In this document: one piece after another, positions 27,262-35,517 of the stretch
Position numbering within the stretch: the stretch's first letter is position 1
How the letters are laid out: each line of letters begins with the position of its first letter
NCBI RefSeq assembly: GCF_009380165.1
Contig: NZ_WHUF01000002.1
Span: 1-64,000 of the forward strand
Reading direction: 5' to 3'
Origin: Rugamonas rivuli
GTDB lineage: Bacteria; Pseudomonadota; Gammaproteobacteria; Burkholderiales; Burkholderiaceae_D
Length of the DNA stretch: 64,000 nucleotides
Program-made: the position numbers and the translations under genes
Notes under the pieces: generated by a model
Seen by the model: the letters and a program-made list of their open reading frames with translations, nothing else
The model's database searches: none
Told to the model about the DNA's origin: nothing

Positions 27262-28347
27262 TCAGAAGGCGGCGGCCAGGCTCAGGTCGGGCCGCTCGCA
27301 CCAGCGGGCGAAGGCCTCGGCCAGGCGTTCGCTTTCGGCGATGGCGCGGGTCCAGTCGCGGGTGCGGGCGGCGTGGTCCTGGCCGTAGAACTTGAAGTCG
27401 CGGCGGTCGGGCAGCTTGCCGTTGGGCAGGCTGGCGACGAAGGCGGGCGACGGCGACACCAGGATCACATTGTCCAGCGCCGGATCGCCGCCGCGGGCGC
27501 CGGCGCGGCGCCACGGCATGGCCTTGTCCAGCCAGCCGGGCACGATGTAGTCGCTGAAGTGCGGATACAGCACCAGGCCGGGATCGCGCTGGTAGGGCAG
27601 GTGCAGGTGGTAGTCGATCAGGCCGCCGTCCCAGTAGGCGCCGTCCGGGGCGCCGGCGATGGCCGACACGGCGTCGAGCACCAGCGGGATCGAGCCCGAG
27701 GCCAGCAGGGCGTCGCGCAGGTTGGCCGGCTGCAGGCCGACGAAGTGGGCGGCGAAGGCGTCGAAGGGCTGGCGCAGCCAGTCGGCGTCGTCGCCGGCGT
27801 GGTGGAAGACCACGCGTTCCATCGATGCGGCCAGGTGGCGGCGCGCCAGCGTGTTGCTGGCGGCGGCGTGTAGGAAGCCGGCCATCTCGCGCCAGCGTTG
27901 GCCGCCGGTGCGGCCGAGCGGGCCGACGCCGCGCACCGTCAGCACCGACAGGTGATGGTCGGGGTGGCTAACTGCTTCGGCGGCGCGGCCGTCGAGCAGT
28001 TCGTCGAGCAGGGCGCGGCAGGTCTGGCTGACGTAGGCGGGCGTGACCTTGGCCGGATAGCGCTGGGCGGCGTACAGGCGGGCCAGGCGTTTGTGGGCGG
28101 CGACCGGATCGTCGAAGGTGGAGGCGGCCATGCGCCAGGCGCCGATGGAGGCGCCGACCAGGCGGCGCTGGCGCGGCGCGGCCTGCAGCCAGCCGCCGAA
28201 CATCCAGCAATCGAGGCCGTGCAGGATCAGGCCCTTGGGGCCGCCGGCGGCGGCCGGCACGATGGCGATATCGGCCGCTTGCACACCTTCGGCGGCAATA
28301 CGCTGCCGGGCGCGCGCGCCCAGGCGGATGGTGATCGGAGAAGTCAT
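27262..28347 (-). CDS. Patatin-like phospholipase
   Basis: Start taken at ATG 28347 (MTSPITIRLGARARQRIAAEG); the longer frame would translate part of a repeat element. 361 residues. Oxyanion-type Gly-rich stretch AAAGGPKGLIL, nucleophile elbow GASIG, and the Asp dyad partner in YWDGGLIDYH. No signal peptide, so probably cytoplasmic or delivered by another route. It follows the RND efflux operon in the same direction but is separated from it by a dispersed repeat, suggesting independent expression. Confidence 0.88.
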   Translation of the reverse strand: MTSPITIRLGARARQRIAAEGVQAADIAIVPAAAGGPKGLILHGLDCWMFGGWLQAAPRQRRLVGASIGAWRMAASTFDDPVAAHKRLARLYAAQRYPAKVTPAYVSQTCRALLDELLDGRAAEAVSHPDHHLSVLTVRGVGPLGRTGGQRWREMAGFLHAAASNTLARRHLAASMERVVFHHAGDDADWLRQPFDAFAAHFVGLQPANLRDALLASGSIPLVLDAVSAIAGAPDGAYWDGGLIDYHLHLPYQRDPGLVLYPHFSDYIVPGWLDKAMPWRRAGARGGDPALDNVILVSPSPAFVASLPNGKLPDRRDFKFYGQDHAARTRDWTRAIAESERLAEAFARWCERPDLSLAAAF

Positions 28348-28364
28348 GGTTGAAAATCCGCGAG

Positions 28365-28444
28365 TCATTCCCGCGCAGGCGGGAATCAATACTGAGCTTG
28401 TGACGGATACATTGTATGGGTTCCCGCCTGCGCGGGAACGACGG
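28365..28444. repeat. Dispersed REP-like palindromic element (copy 1)
   Basis: TTCCCGCGCAGGCGGGAA (28368-28385) and its exact reverse complement TTCCCGCCTGCGCGGGAA (28421-28438) flank 35 bp. The outer ends read TCATTCCCG and CGGGAACGACGG. A second copy with the same arms lies at 54775-54834. Such elements are common between genes in Burkholderiales. Confidence 0.85.
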
Positions 28445-28447
28445 TGG

Positions 28448-29926
28448 TTATTTTATGCCGCCGCCGAGGGCGCGGTACAGGTCGATGGCGCTGGTGGTGC
28501 GCAGCAGGCGGGCTTGCACCAGGGCTTGCTGGGCGCTGAACAGTTCGCGCTGCGCGTCCAGCACGTCCAGCGAGCTGGCGACACCGTTGTCCTGGCGCAG
28601 TTGCAGCAGCTTCAGGCGGTCGGCCTGCGCTTCCTGCACCGCGCGCTGCGCCGCCACCTGTTCGCCCAGGTAGTCGCGTGCGGCCAATGCGTCGGCTACT
28701 TCGCGGAAGGCGGTCTGGATGGCTTTCTCGTAGTCGGCTACGGCGATGTTCTTGCGCACTTCTGCCAGGCCCAGGTTGGCGCGGTTGCGGCCGGCGTCGA
28801 AGATCGGCAGCGTCAGCTGCGGCGCGAACGACCAGCTGCCCGAGCCGCCGTCGAACAGACCATTGAGCGACGGGCTGCTGCTGCCCAGCGCGGCCGTCAG
28901 GCTGATGCGCGGGAAGAAGGCGGCGCGCGCGGCGCCGATGTTGGCGTTGGCCGATATCAGCCGCTGCTCGGCGGCGCGCAGGTCGGGACGGCGGGCCAGC
29001 AAGTCCGACGGCAGCCCGGCCGGCAGCGCGCTCAGGTCATCGATCTGGCGGTCGCTGGGCATGGCGCCGGCTGCACCGGCATTGGCGCCGCTGGCGGGTT
29101 GGCCGACCAGCAGCGTCAACGCGTTGTCGGCCTGTGCGCGCTGGCGGGCCAGCGTCAGCGCGGCGGCGCGCGCGGTTTCCATCAGCGTCTCGCTGGAGCG
29201 CAGGTCCAGGCGCGACGAGGCGCCCACTTCGGCGCGCTGCTGCGTCAACTTGTAGGTGCGGGCGCGGGCGTCGTAGGTCTGCTGCGCCAGCGCGTACTGC
29301 TCGGCGTAGGCGCGCTCGGTGTAATAGGCTTGCGCCACCTGCGCCACCAGGCTGATTTGCGCCGCCTGGCGCGCTTCGCTGGTGGCCAGGTAGGCCGCCA
29401 GCGCCGCATCGTTCAGGCTTTTCACGCGGCCGAAGAAATCCAGCTCGAAAGCGGAAATCGCCAATCCCGCGTCATAGCGCTTGCCGATCGAGGTCTGCCC
29501 GCTCGGCGACAGGAAGGCCGGTGTCTTGGCCTTGGTGACGGCCGCATTGGCGTTCAGATTCGGCAGACGGTCGGCCGACTGGATGTCGTACTGCGCGCGC
29601 GCCTCCTCGATGCGCAGCGCGGCCGTGCGCAGGTCGCGGTTGTTCTCCAGCGCGGCGGCGATCAGCTGCTGCAGGCGCGGATCGGCGAAGTAATCGCGCC
29701 AGCCGGTATCGACCGCCTCGCGGGCGCCGGCCGCCAACGGCAGCGGCACGCTGGTGCGGGCGGCCGCGCCAGCGGTATCGGCCGGGAAGGCCGCAGCCAC
29801 CGGCGCGGCCGGGCGCTGGTAGGTCGGCGCCATCGAGCACGCCGACAGCAGGGCCGCCGCCAATACGGCCAGGGGCAGGACAGGCTTATGGACAGGCTTA
29901 CGGGCAAACTTAGTCATAGGTTTCAT
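28448..29926 (-). CDS. RND efflux outer-membrane factor (OprM/NodT family lipoprotein)
   Basis: 492 residues. Signal peptide with lipobox LLSAC (Cys about residue 30), followed by MAPTYQRPAAP, the hallmark of NodT-type outer-membrane lipoproteins. Two OEP repeats follow: helices with AARIEEARAQYDIQ-like and LDLRSSETLMETARAAALTLARQ sequence, and AQPLTLPIFDAG-type equatorial segments (LTLPIFDAGRNRANL). Forms the trimeric exit duct of a tripartite pump. Overlaps the permease gene by 17 bp, so translation is coupled; an ATG at 29917 is an alternative start. Confidence 0.95.
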   Translation of the reverse strand: MKPMTKFARKPVHKPVLPLAVLAAALLSACSMAPTYQRPAAPVAAAFPADTAGAAARTSVPLPLAAGAREAVDTGWRDYFADPRLQQLIAAALENNRDLRTAALRIEEARAQYDIQSADRLPNLNANAAVTKAKTPAFLSPSGQTSIGKRYDAGLAISAFELDFFGRVKSLNDAALAAYLATSEARQAAQISLVAQVAQAYYTERAYAEQYALAQQTYDARARTYKLTQQRAEVGASSRLDLRSSETLMETARAAALTLARQRAQADNALTLLVGQPASGANAGAAGAMPSDRQIDDLSALPAGLPSDLLARRPDLRAAEQRLISANANIGAARAAFFPRISLTAALGSSSPSLNGLFDGGSGSWSFAPQLTLPIFDAGRNRANLGLAEVRKNIAVADYEKAIQTAFREVADALAARDYLGEQVAAQRAVQEAQADRLKLLQLRQDNGVASSLDVLDAQRELFSAQQALVQARLLRTTSAIDLYRALGGGIK

Positions 29927-32900
29927 GGTTCTTATCGTTCATTTCATGTGCGGCCAGTTTGCGCTGGCGTTCGCTGCCCTTGAAGATCTTGCGTATCACG
30001 ACGAAGAACACCGGCACCAGGAACACCGCCAGCACCGTGGCCGTGATCATCCCGCCCATCACGCCGGTGCCGATGGCGCGCTGGCTGGCCGAACCCGCGC
30101 CGGTGGCGATCACCAGCGGCAGCACGCCGAGAATGAAGGCCAGCGAGGTCATGATGATCGGTCGGAAGCGCAGATGCACCGCCTCCAGCGTCGCTTCGAT
30201 CAGGCCCTTGCCCTGCGCCTGCAAGTCCTTGGCGAATTCGATGATCAGGATCGCGTTCTTGGCCGACAGGCCGATGATAGCGATCAGGCCGACCTTGAAG
30301 TACACATCGTTCGGCAGCCCGCGCAGGCTGGCGCCCAGCAGCGCGCCCAGCACGCCGAGCGGCACCACCAGCAGCACCGCCACCGGGATCGATTCGCTTT
30401 CATACAGCGCCGCCAGCACCAGGAAGGCGGCCAGCAGCGACAGCGCGAACAGCATCGGCGCCTGCGAGCCGGAGGTCTTCTCTTCCAGCGACTGACCGGT
30501 CCATTCGATGCTGAAGCCCGGCGGCAGCTGCGCCGCCAGGCGTTCCAGTTCGTCCATCGCCTCGCCGGTCGAACGGCCAGGCGCGGCGTCGCCGGTCAGC
30601 TTGATGGCGGGGTAGCCGTTGTAGCGCACCAGCTGTACCGGACCTTGTATCCAGTGCGATTTGGCGAACGAGGAGAACGGCACCATCGTGCCGCTGGCGC
30701 TGCGCACGTTGAGCTGCATGATGTCTTCCGGTTGCAGGCGGCGCGGCGCGTCGGCCTGCACGATCACGCGCTGCTGGCGCCCGCTGCTGGCGAAGTCGTT
30801 GACGTAGGACGAGCCGAGCGCGGTCGACATCATCGAATTGATGTCGGCGAAGCTCACGCCCAGCGCATTGGCCTTCTCGCGGTCGATATCGACTTGCAGC
30901 TGCGGCGAATCCTCCAAACCTTCGGGACGCAGGCCCTTGAGGATGGCGCTCTTGCCGGCCATGCCCAGCAGCTGGTTGCGCGCCGCGATCAGCGCGTCGT
31001 GACCCAGCGCGCTGCGGTCCTGCAGGCGCGCGGTGATGCCGGTGGCGTTACCCAGTTCGCGGATCGGCGGCGGCGACAGCGGGAAGATCACCGCGTCGGC
31101 GATGCCGGACAGCGCACCGAACGCGCGCTGCGCAATGGCCTGCGCCGATTCCTCGGGGCCGCGTTCCTTCCAGTCCTTGAGCGGAATAAACACCAGGCCG
31201 GCGTTCTGGCCGTTGCCGGAGAAGCTGAAGCCCGCCACCGCGATGGTGCGGGCCACGCCCGGCTGCTTGCGGAAGTAGGCGTCGGCCTGCGCCAGCACGG
31301 CCTGCGTGCGGCTGGTCGACGCGCCGGCCGGCAGCTGCACGTTGGCGATCAGGTAGCCCTGGTCTTCGTTCGGCAGGAAGGACGACGGCAGGCGCGCATA
31401 CAGCCAGCCCACCACGCCGCAGATCAGCGCGAACACCACCAGGTAACGGCCGGTGCGCTTGATCATCTTGGCGATCACGCCCTGGTAGCCGGTGGCCGTC
31501 ACCGCGAACTGGCGGTTGAACCAGCCGAAGAAGCCTTTCTTCTCGTGGTGATGGCCGGCCTGCACCGGTTTCAAAATGGTGGCGCACAGCGCCGGCGTCA
31601 GCGTCAGCGCCATCAGCGCCGAGAACAGCATGGCCGACACCATCGCCAGCGAGAACTGGCGGTAGATCGCGCCGACCGCGCCGCCGAAGAAGGCCATCGG
31701 AATGAACACGGCGATCAGCACCAGCGTGATGCCGATGATGGCGCCGGTGATCTGGCCCATCGCCTTGCGGGTGGCGTCGCGCGGCGACAGGCCTTCCTCG
31801 CTCATGATGCGCTCGACGTTTTCCACCACCACGATGGCGTCATCGACCAGGATGCCGATGGCCAGCACCATGCCGAACATGGTCAGCACGTTGATCGAGA
31901 AGCCGAACAGCTGCATCGCGGCGAAAGTGCCCATCAGCGCCACCGGCACCACGATGGTCGGGATCAGCGTGTAGCGGAAGTTTTGCAGGAACAGGTACAT
32001 CACCAGGAACACCAGCACCACCGCTTCGAGCAGGGTCTTGACCACTTCCTCGATGGAGATCTTGACGAACAGCGAGGTGTCGTAAGGGATGGTGTACTTC
32101 ACGCCGGGCGGGAAGTACTTGGCCAATTGATCCATCTTCTCGCGCACCGCGGTCGCCGTTTGCAGTGCGTTACCGGTCAGCGACAGCTGCACCGCGATGG
32201 CCGCGAACGGCGCACCGTTCAGGCGCGCGTTGATGTTGAAGTTGGCGCCGCCCATTTCGATGCGCGCCACGTCCTTCAAGCGCACCAGCGAGCCGTTGGG
32301 ATTTGCGCGCAGTACGATCTGGCCGAATTCGGTGGTGGACGACAGCTGGCCCGTGACCACGATGGGCGCGGAGAAGGTCTGCTTGGCGGGGCTGGGCAGG
32401 TCGCCCAGCGTGCCCGATGTGACCTGGGCGTTCTGTGCGCGGATGGCGGCGGTGACGTCGGCCATATTCATCTTCAGGCCGATCAGCTTGGCCGGATCGA
32501 CCCAGATGCGCATCGCCCGTTCGGTGCCGAACAACTGCGCCTGGCCCACGCCCGGTATGCGCTTGATCTCGTTGACCACGTTGCGCGCCATGTAGTCGCC
32601 AAGGCCGGTCGGATCGAGGCGGCCGTCGGTCGAAGTCAGGCCGACGAACATCAGGATGTTGGAGCGCGCCTTGTTGACCTGCACGCCCTGCTGCGTAACG
32701 GCGGCCGGCAGGCGCGATTCCACGCGCTTGATGCGGTTCTGTACATCGACCGCCGCCAGGTCCGGATTGGTGCCGGGGACGAAGGTGACGGTGATGGTCA
32801 CGGCGCCGCTGGCCTCACTGGACGATTCGACGTACTGCAGGCCGTCGGCCCCGTTCATCTCCTGTTCGATCACGCTGGTGACGGCGTCGTCCAGCACCTG

Positions 32901-33062
32901 CGCGGTGGCGCCGGGGTAGTTGGCCGTCACCACGATCGATGGCGGCGCGATGGTCGGGTATTGCGACACGGGCAGCACCGTGATCGCCAGCATCCCGCCC
33001 AGCAAAATGAATAGTGCGATCACCCACGCGAACACGGGGCGGTCGATGAAAAACTTGGCCAT
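29910..33062 (-). CDS. RND efflux permease, HAE1 family (AcrB/MexB type)
   Basis: 1050 residues. Starts MAKFFIDRPVFAWVIALFI, with the 12-helix RND layout and two large periplasmic loops. The proton-relay motif GILVDDAIVVVENVERI in TM4 carries the two conserved Asp residues. Drug/proton antiporter of the inner membrane. Middle gene of an adaptor-permease-duct operon with 15 bp before it. Sequence features place it with AcrB/MexB/TtgB-like multidrug pumps; the real substrate range cannot be predicted. Confidence 0.97.
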   Translation of the reverse strand: MAKFFIDRPVFAWVIALFILLGGMLAITVLPVSQYPTIAPPSIVVTANYPGATAQVLDDAVTSVIEQEMNGADGLQYVESSSEASGAVTITVTFVPGTNPDLAAVDVQNRIKRVESRLPAAVTQQGVQVNKARSNILMFVGLTSTDGRLDPTGLGDYMARNVVNEIKRIPGVGQAQLFGTERAMRIWVDPAKLIGLKMNMADVTAAIRAQNAQVTSGTLGDLPSPAKQTFSAPIVVTGQLSSTTEFGQIVLRANPNGSLVRLKDVARIEMGGANFNINARLNGAPFAAIAVQLSLTGNALQTATAVREKMDQLAKYFPPGVKYTIPYDTSLFVKISIEEVVKTLLEAVVLVFLVMYLFLQNFRYTLIPTIVVPVALMGTFAAMQLFGFSINVLTMFGMVLAIGILVDDAIVVVENVERIMSEEGLSPRDATRKAMGQITGAIIGITLVLIAVFIPMAFFGGAVGAIYRQFSLAMVSAMLFSALMALTLTPALCATILKPVQAGHHHEKKGFFGWFNRQFAVTATGYQGVIAKMIKRTGRYLVVFALICGVVGWLYARLPSSFLPNEDQGYLIANVQLPAGASTSRTQAVLAQADAYFRKQPGVARTIAVAGFSFSGNGQNAGLVFIPLKDWKERGPEESAQAIAQRAFGALSGIADAVIFPLSPPPIRELGNATGITARLQDRSALGHDALIAARNQLLGMAGKSAILKGLRPEGLEDSPQLQVDIDREKANALGVSFADINSMMSTALGSSYVNDFASSGRQQRVIVQADAPRRLQPEDIMQLNVRSASGTMVPFSSFAKSHWIQGPVQLVRYNGYPAIKLTGDAAPGRSTGEAMDELERLAAQLPPGFSIEWTGQSLEEKTSGSQAPMLFALSLLAAFLVLAALYESESIPVAVLLVVPLGVLGALLGASLRGLPNDVYFKVGLIAIIGLSAKNAILIIEFAKDLQAQGKGLIEATLEAVHLRFRPIIMTSLAFILGVLPLVIATGAGSASQRAIGTGVMGGMITATVLAVFLVPVFFVVIRKIFKGSERQRKLAAHEMNDKNHETYD

Positions 33063-33077
33063 CAGGACTCCCCGGGG

Positions 33078-34268
33078 TTATTTGGCGGAAGCAGCAGCTG
33101 CGGCCGGCGCGGCGGCGGGCGACGTGCCCACCGGGCCTTTCCACGGCTGCGGATTGACGGTGGCGCCGGGCTTGGCCTTCTGGAAGCCTTCGACCACGAT
33201 GCGCTCGCCGCCTTTGAGGCCGGAGCTGACCACCCAGTTCTGGCCATCGTTGGCGGTGGCCGTCACCGGCTGCGAGATCACCTTGTTGTCGGCGCCGACG
33301 ATCAGCACCGACGAGCCTTCAGGGCTGCGCACCACGGCCTGCTGCGGCACGCTGATGGCCGCTTCGCTGACGCCTTGCTCCAGGCGGGCGCGCACATACA
33401 TGCCGGGGAGCAGGGTGCGGTTAGGGTTGGGGAATTCGGCACGCATCGCCACCGCGCCGGTGCTTTCGTCCACCGACACGTCGGAGAACAGCAGGCGGCC
33501 GGCTTGCGGATAGGCCTGGCCGTCTTCCGTCACCAGCGTCACGCGCGCCTCGTTCTTGCCGGCGCCTTTGAGCTTGCCCTCGGCCAGCGCGCGCTGGAGC
33601 TTCAGCAGCTCGGTCGACGACTGGGTAATGGTGACGTAGATCGGGTCCAGCGTCTGCACGGTGGCCATCGGCGTCGCTTCGCCCTGGCCGACCAGCGCGC
33701 CTTCCGTGACCAGCGCGCGGCCGATGCGGCCGGAGATCGGCGAGCTGACGGTGGCGTAGCCCAGCGTCAGGCCGGCGTTGGTGCGCGCGGCCTTGGACGT
33801 GGCCAGGTCGGCGGCGGCCTGCTTCTGCGCGGTGACGGCGTCGTCGTATTCCTGCTGGCTGACGGCTTGCGCGGCCAGCAACGGTTTATATCGTTTTACC
33901 TTTAAGTCGGCCTGGGCCAGGTTGGCCTCGGCCTTGGCGACGGCCGCCTGGGCGCTGTCGTAGGAAGCCTGGAACTGGGCCGGATCGATGCGGAACAGCA
34001 CCTCGCCCGCCTTGACGTCGCCGCCTTCCTTGAACACGCGCTGCAGCACGATGCCGGCGGTCCGGGCGCGCACCTGCGCAATGCGCGACGCTTCCGTGCG
34101 GCCCGGGAGTTCGGTGCTCAGGGTGAGGGCGGCGGGAGCGACGGTGATGACGGCGACGGCGGCGGGGGGCGGAGCTGCGGGAGCCGCGGCTTTGTCGCCG
34201 CAGGCAGTCAACAGGGATAAGGCGAAAACGGCGGAGGCAACGGCGGTATAACGAGGGACTGATCTCAT
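33078..34268 (-). CDS. RND efflux periplasmic adaptor (membrane fusion protein)
   Basis: Start set at ATG 34268 (MRSVPRYTAVASAVFALSLL), where a lipoprotein signal with lipobox LLTAC begins; 396 residues. Lipoyl half-motifs about 60-95 (PGRTEASRIAQVRARTAGIV) and 165-200, coiled-coil hairpin between them, then beta-barrel and membrane-proximal domains (LLPGMYVRARL; GSSVLIVGADNKV). Ends in an Ala-rich tail. First gene of the pump operon. No regulator gene is adjacent. Confidence 0.94.
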   Translation of the reverse strand: MRSVPRYTAVASAVFALSLLTACGDKAAAPAAPPPAAVAVITVAPAALTLSTELPGRTEASRIAQVRARTAGIVLQRVFKEGGDVKAGEVLFRIDPAQFQASYDSAQAAVAKAEANLAQADLKVKRYKPLLAAQAVSQQEYDDAVTAQKQAAADLATSKAARTNAGLTLGYATVSSPISGRIGRALVTEGALVGQGEATPMATVQTLDPIYVTITQSSTELLKLQRALAEGKLKGAGKNEARVTLVTEDGQAYPQAGRLLFSDVSVDESTGAVAMRAEFPNPNRTLLPGMYVRARLEQGVSEAAISVPQQAVVRSPEGSSVLIVGADNKVISQPVTATANDGQNWVVSSGLKGGERIVVEGFQKAKPGATVNPQPWKGPVGTSPAAAPAAAAASAK

Positions 34269-34340
34269 GGATGAAGGTCTCGTGAAAGGAGGTATGTATC
34301 GAGCTTGGTCAGCCATGCTGGGGCGCTGGCTAAGGTCGCA

Positions 34341-34364
34341 ACATTGTAATACAGCCAGTAATGT
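34341..34364. promoter_or_regulatory. Possible TetR/AcrR-like operator before the efflux operon
   Basis: ACATT (34341-34345) and AATGT (34360-34364) form a widely spaced dyad in the short AT-rich stretch 73 bp before the adaptor start. The end sequences and 24-bp span resemble operators of AcrR-type repressors, but the inner part is not symmetric, so this is tentative. Confidence 0.3.
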
Positions 34365-34387
34365 AACGTTTTGTATAGGTCAAAGGC

Positions 34388-34425
34388 GAAAAAAAGCGGG
34401 GACGCGGCCTGCGCCGCGTCCCCGC
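34388..34425 (-). terminator. Rho-independent terminator after tal
   Basis: Thirteen-bp stem GCGGGGACGCGGC / GCCGCGTCCCCGC with a 4-nt loop, then eight T residues on the minus strand, 23 bp past the tal stop. Confidence 0.93.
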
Positions 34426-34448
34426 CTGGTGTGCCGCCGTGCGCCGGA

Positions 34449-35384
34449 TCAGCGCATGCCGGAGATGATTTGCTTCAGTTTGCCGGAGTCGGCGCAGAAG
34501 GCGCGGATGCCTTCGCCCAGCTTTTCCGACGCCATCTGGTCTTCGTTGAGCTGGAAGCGGAAGGTCTTCTCGTCCTGCGACAGCTTGATGATGCCGGCGC
34601 CCGGCACGCTCTCCGTGCTCAGCTTGCGCTCGACCGGCGCGTTGGAGTCGGCCAGCTTTTGCAGCAGGTCCGGGCTGATGGTCAGCAGGTCGCAGCCGGC
34701 CAGTTCCAGGATCTGGCCGGTGTTGCGGAAGCTCGCGCCCATCACTTCGGTCTTGTAGCCGAACTTGCGGTAGTAGTTGTAGATGCGGCGCACCGACTGC
34801 ACGCCCGGGTCTTCGGCGCCGACGTAGTCGATGCCGGTCGATTTCTTGTACCAGTCGTAGATGCGGCCGACGAACGGCGAGATCAGCTGCGCGCCCGCTT
34901 CGGCGCAGGCGATGGCCTGGCCCAGCGAGAACAGCAGCGTCATATTGCAGTGGATGCCTTCTTTTTCCAGGATCTCGGCGGCGCGGATGCCTTCCCAGGT
35001 GGCGGCCATCTTGATCAGCACGCGCTCGCGCTCGATGCCGGCCTGCTCGTACAGCTTGATCAGCTCGCGGCCCTTGGCTACCGAGCCTTCGACGTCGAAC
35101 GACAAACGGGCGTCGATCTCGGTCGACACGCGGCCCGGGATGATGCGCAGGATCTGCTTGCCGAAGGCGATCAGCAGATGGTCGATGGTCTCGGCGATCG
35201 AGTTGTCGAGGTTGTCGCGCACGGCCTTTTCCAGCAGCGGCTTGTACTCGTCCTTTTGCACCGCCTTCAGGATCAGCGAAGGATTGGTGGTGGCGTCGCG
35301 CGGGGTGTAGGCCTGGATCGACTGGAAATCGCCGGTGTCGGCCACTACGGTGGTGAATTTCTTGAGCTGTTCGAGCTGGTTCAT
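34449..35384 (-). CDS. tal: Transaldolase
   Basis: 311 residues, the TalB-type length. Contains [25 protein letters not shown], the Schiff-base lysine in [37 protein letters not shown] and GRIYDWYKK. Non-oxidative pentose phosphate pathway, exchanging a three-carbon unit between sedoheptulose-7-phosphate and glyceraldehyde-3-phosphate. It lies downstream of the beta-lactamase module and ends at a strong terminator; the 133-bp gap before it probably has its own promoter. Confidence 0.97.
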   Translation of the reverse strand: MNQLEQLKKFTTVVADTGDFQSIQAYTPRDATTNPSLILKAVQKDEYKPLLEKAVRDNLDNSIAETIDHLLIAFGKQILRIIPGRVSTEIDARLSFDVEGSVAKGRELIKLYEQAGIERERVLIKMAATWEGIRAAEILEKEGIHCNMTLLFSLGQAIACAEAGAQLISPFVGRIYDWYKKSTGIDYVGAEDPGVQSVRRIYNYYRKFGYKTEVMGASFRNTGQILELAGCDLLTISPDLLQKLADSNAPVERKLSTESVPGAGIIKLSQDEKTFRFQLNEDQMASEKLGEGIRAFCADSGKLKQIISGMR

Positions 35385-35517
35385 ATGCGCTGACTATCAG
35401 TTGAGGGGAGTAAGGCTTGCCTTATTGTACTCAACCGTGAAGAATTGTTAAAGAATGCGAAATCCAATAGTCTCCATATTGTCACGCAATAAAGGTCAGT
35501 TTGCCGATTAGGCAAGA

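Noticed and set aside
25513..27873. Open frame of 786 codons on the plus strand opposite the chemoreceptor and patatin genes
   Set aside because: Same antisense artefact: His/Arg/Gly-rich translation, crosses two real genes and has no recognisable domain.
29925..33014. Open frame of over 1000 codons opposite the RND permease
   Set aside because: Entirely mirrored by the AcrB/MexB-type gene; the translation is low-complexity His/Gln/Arg sequence.
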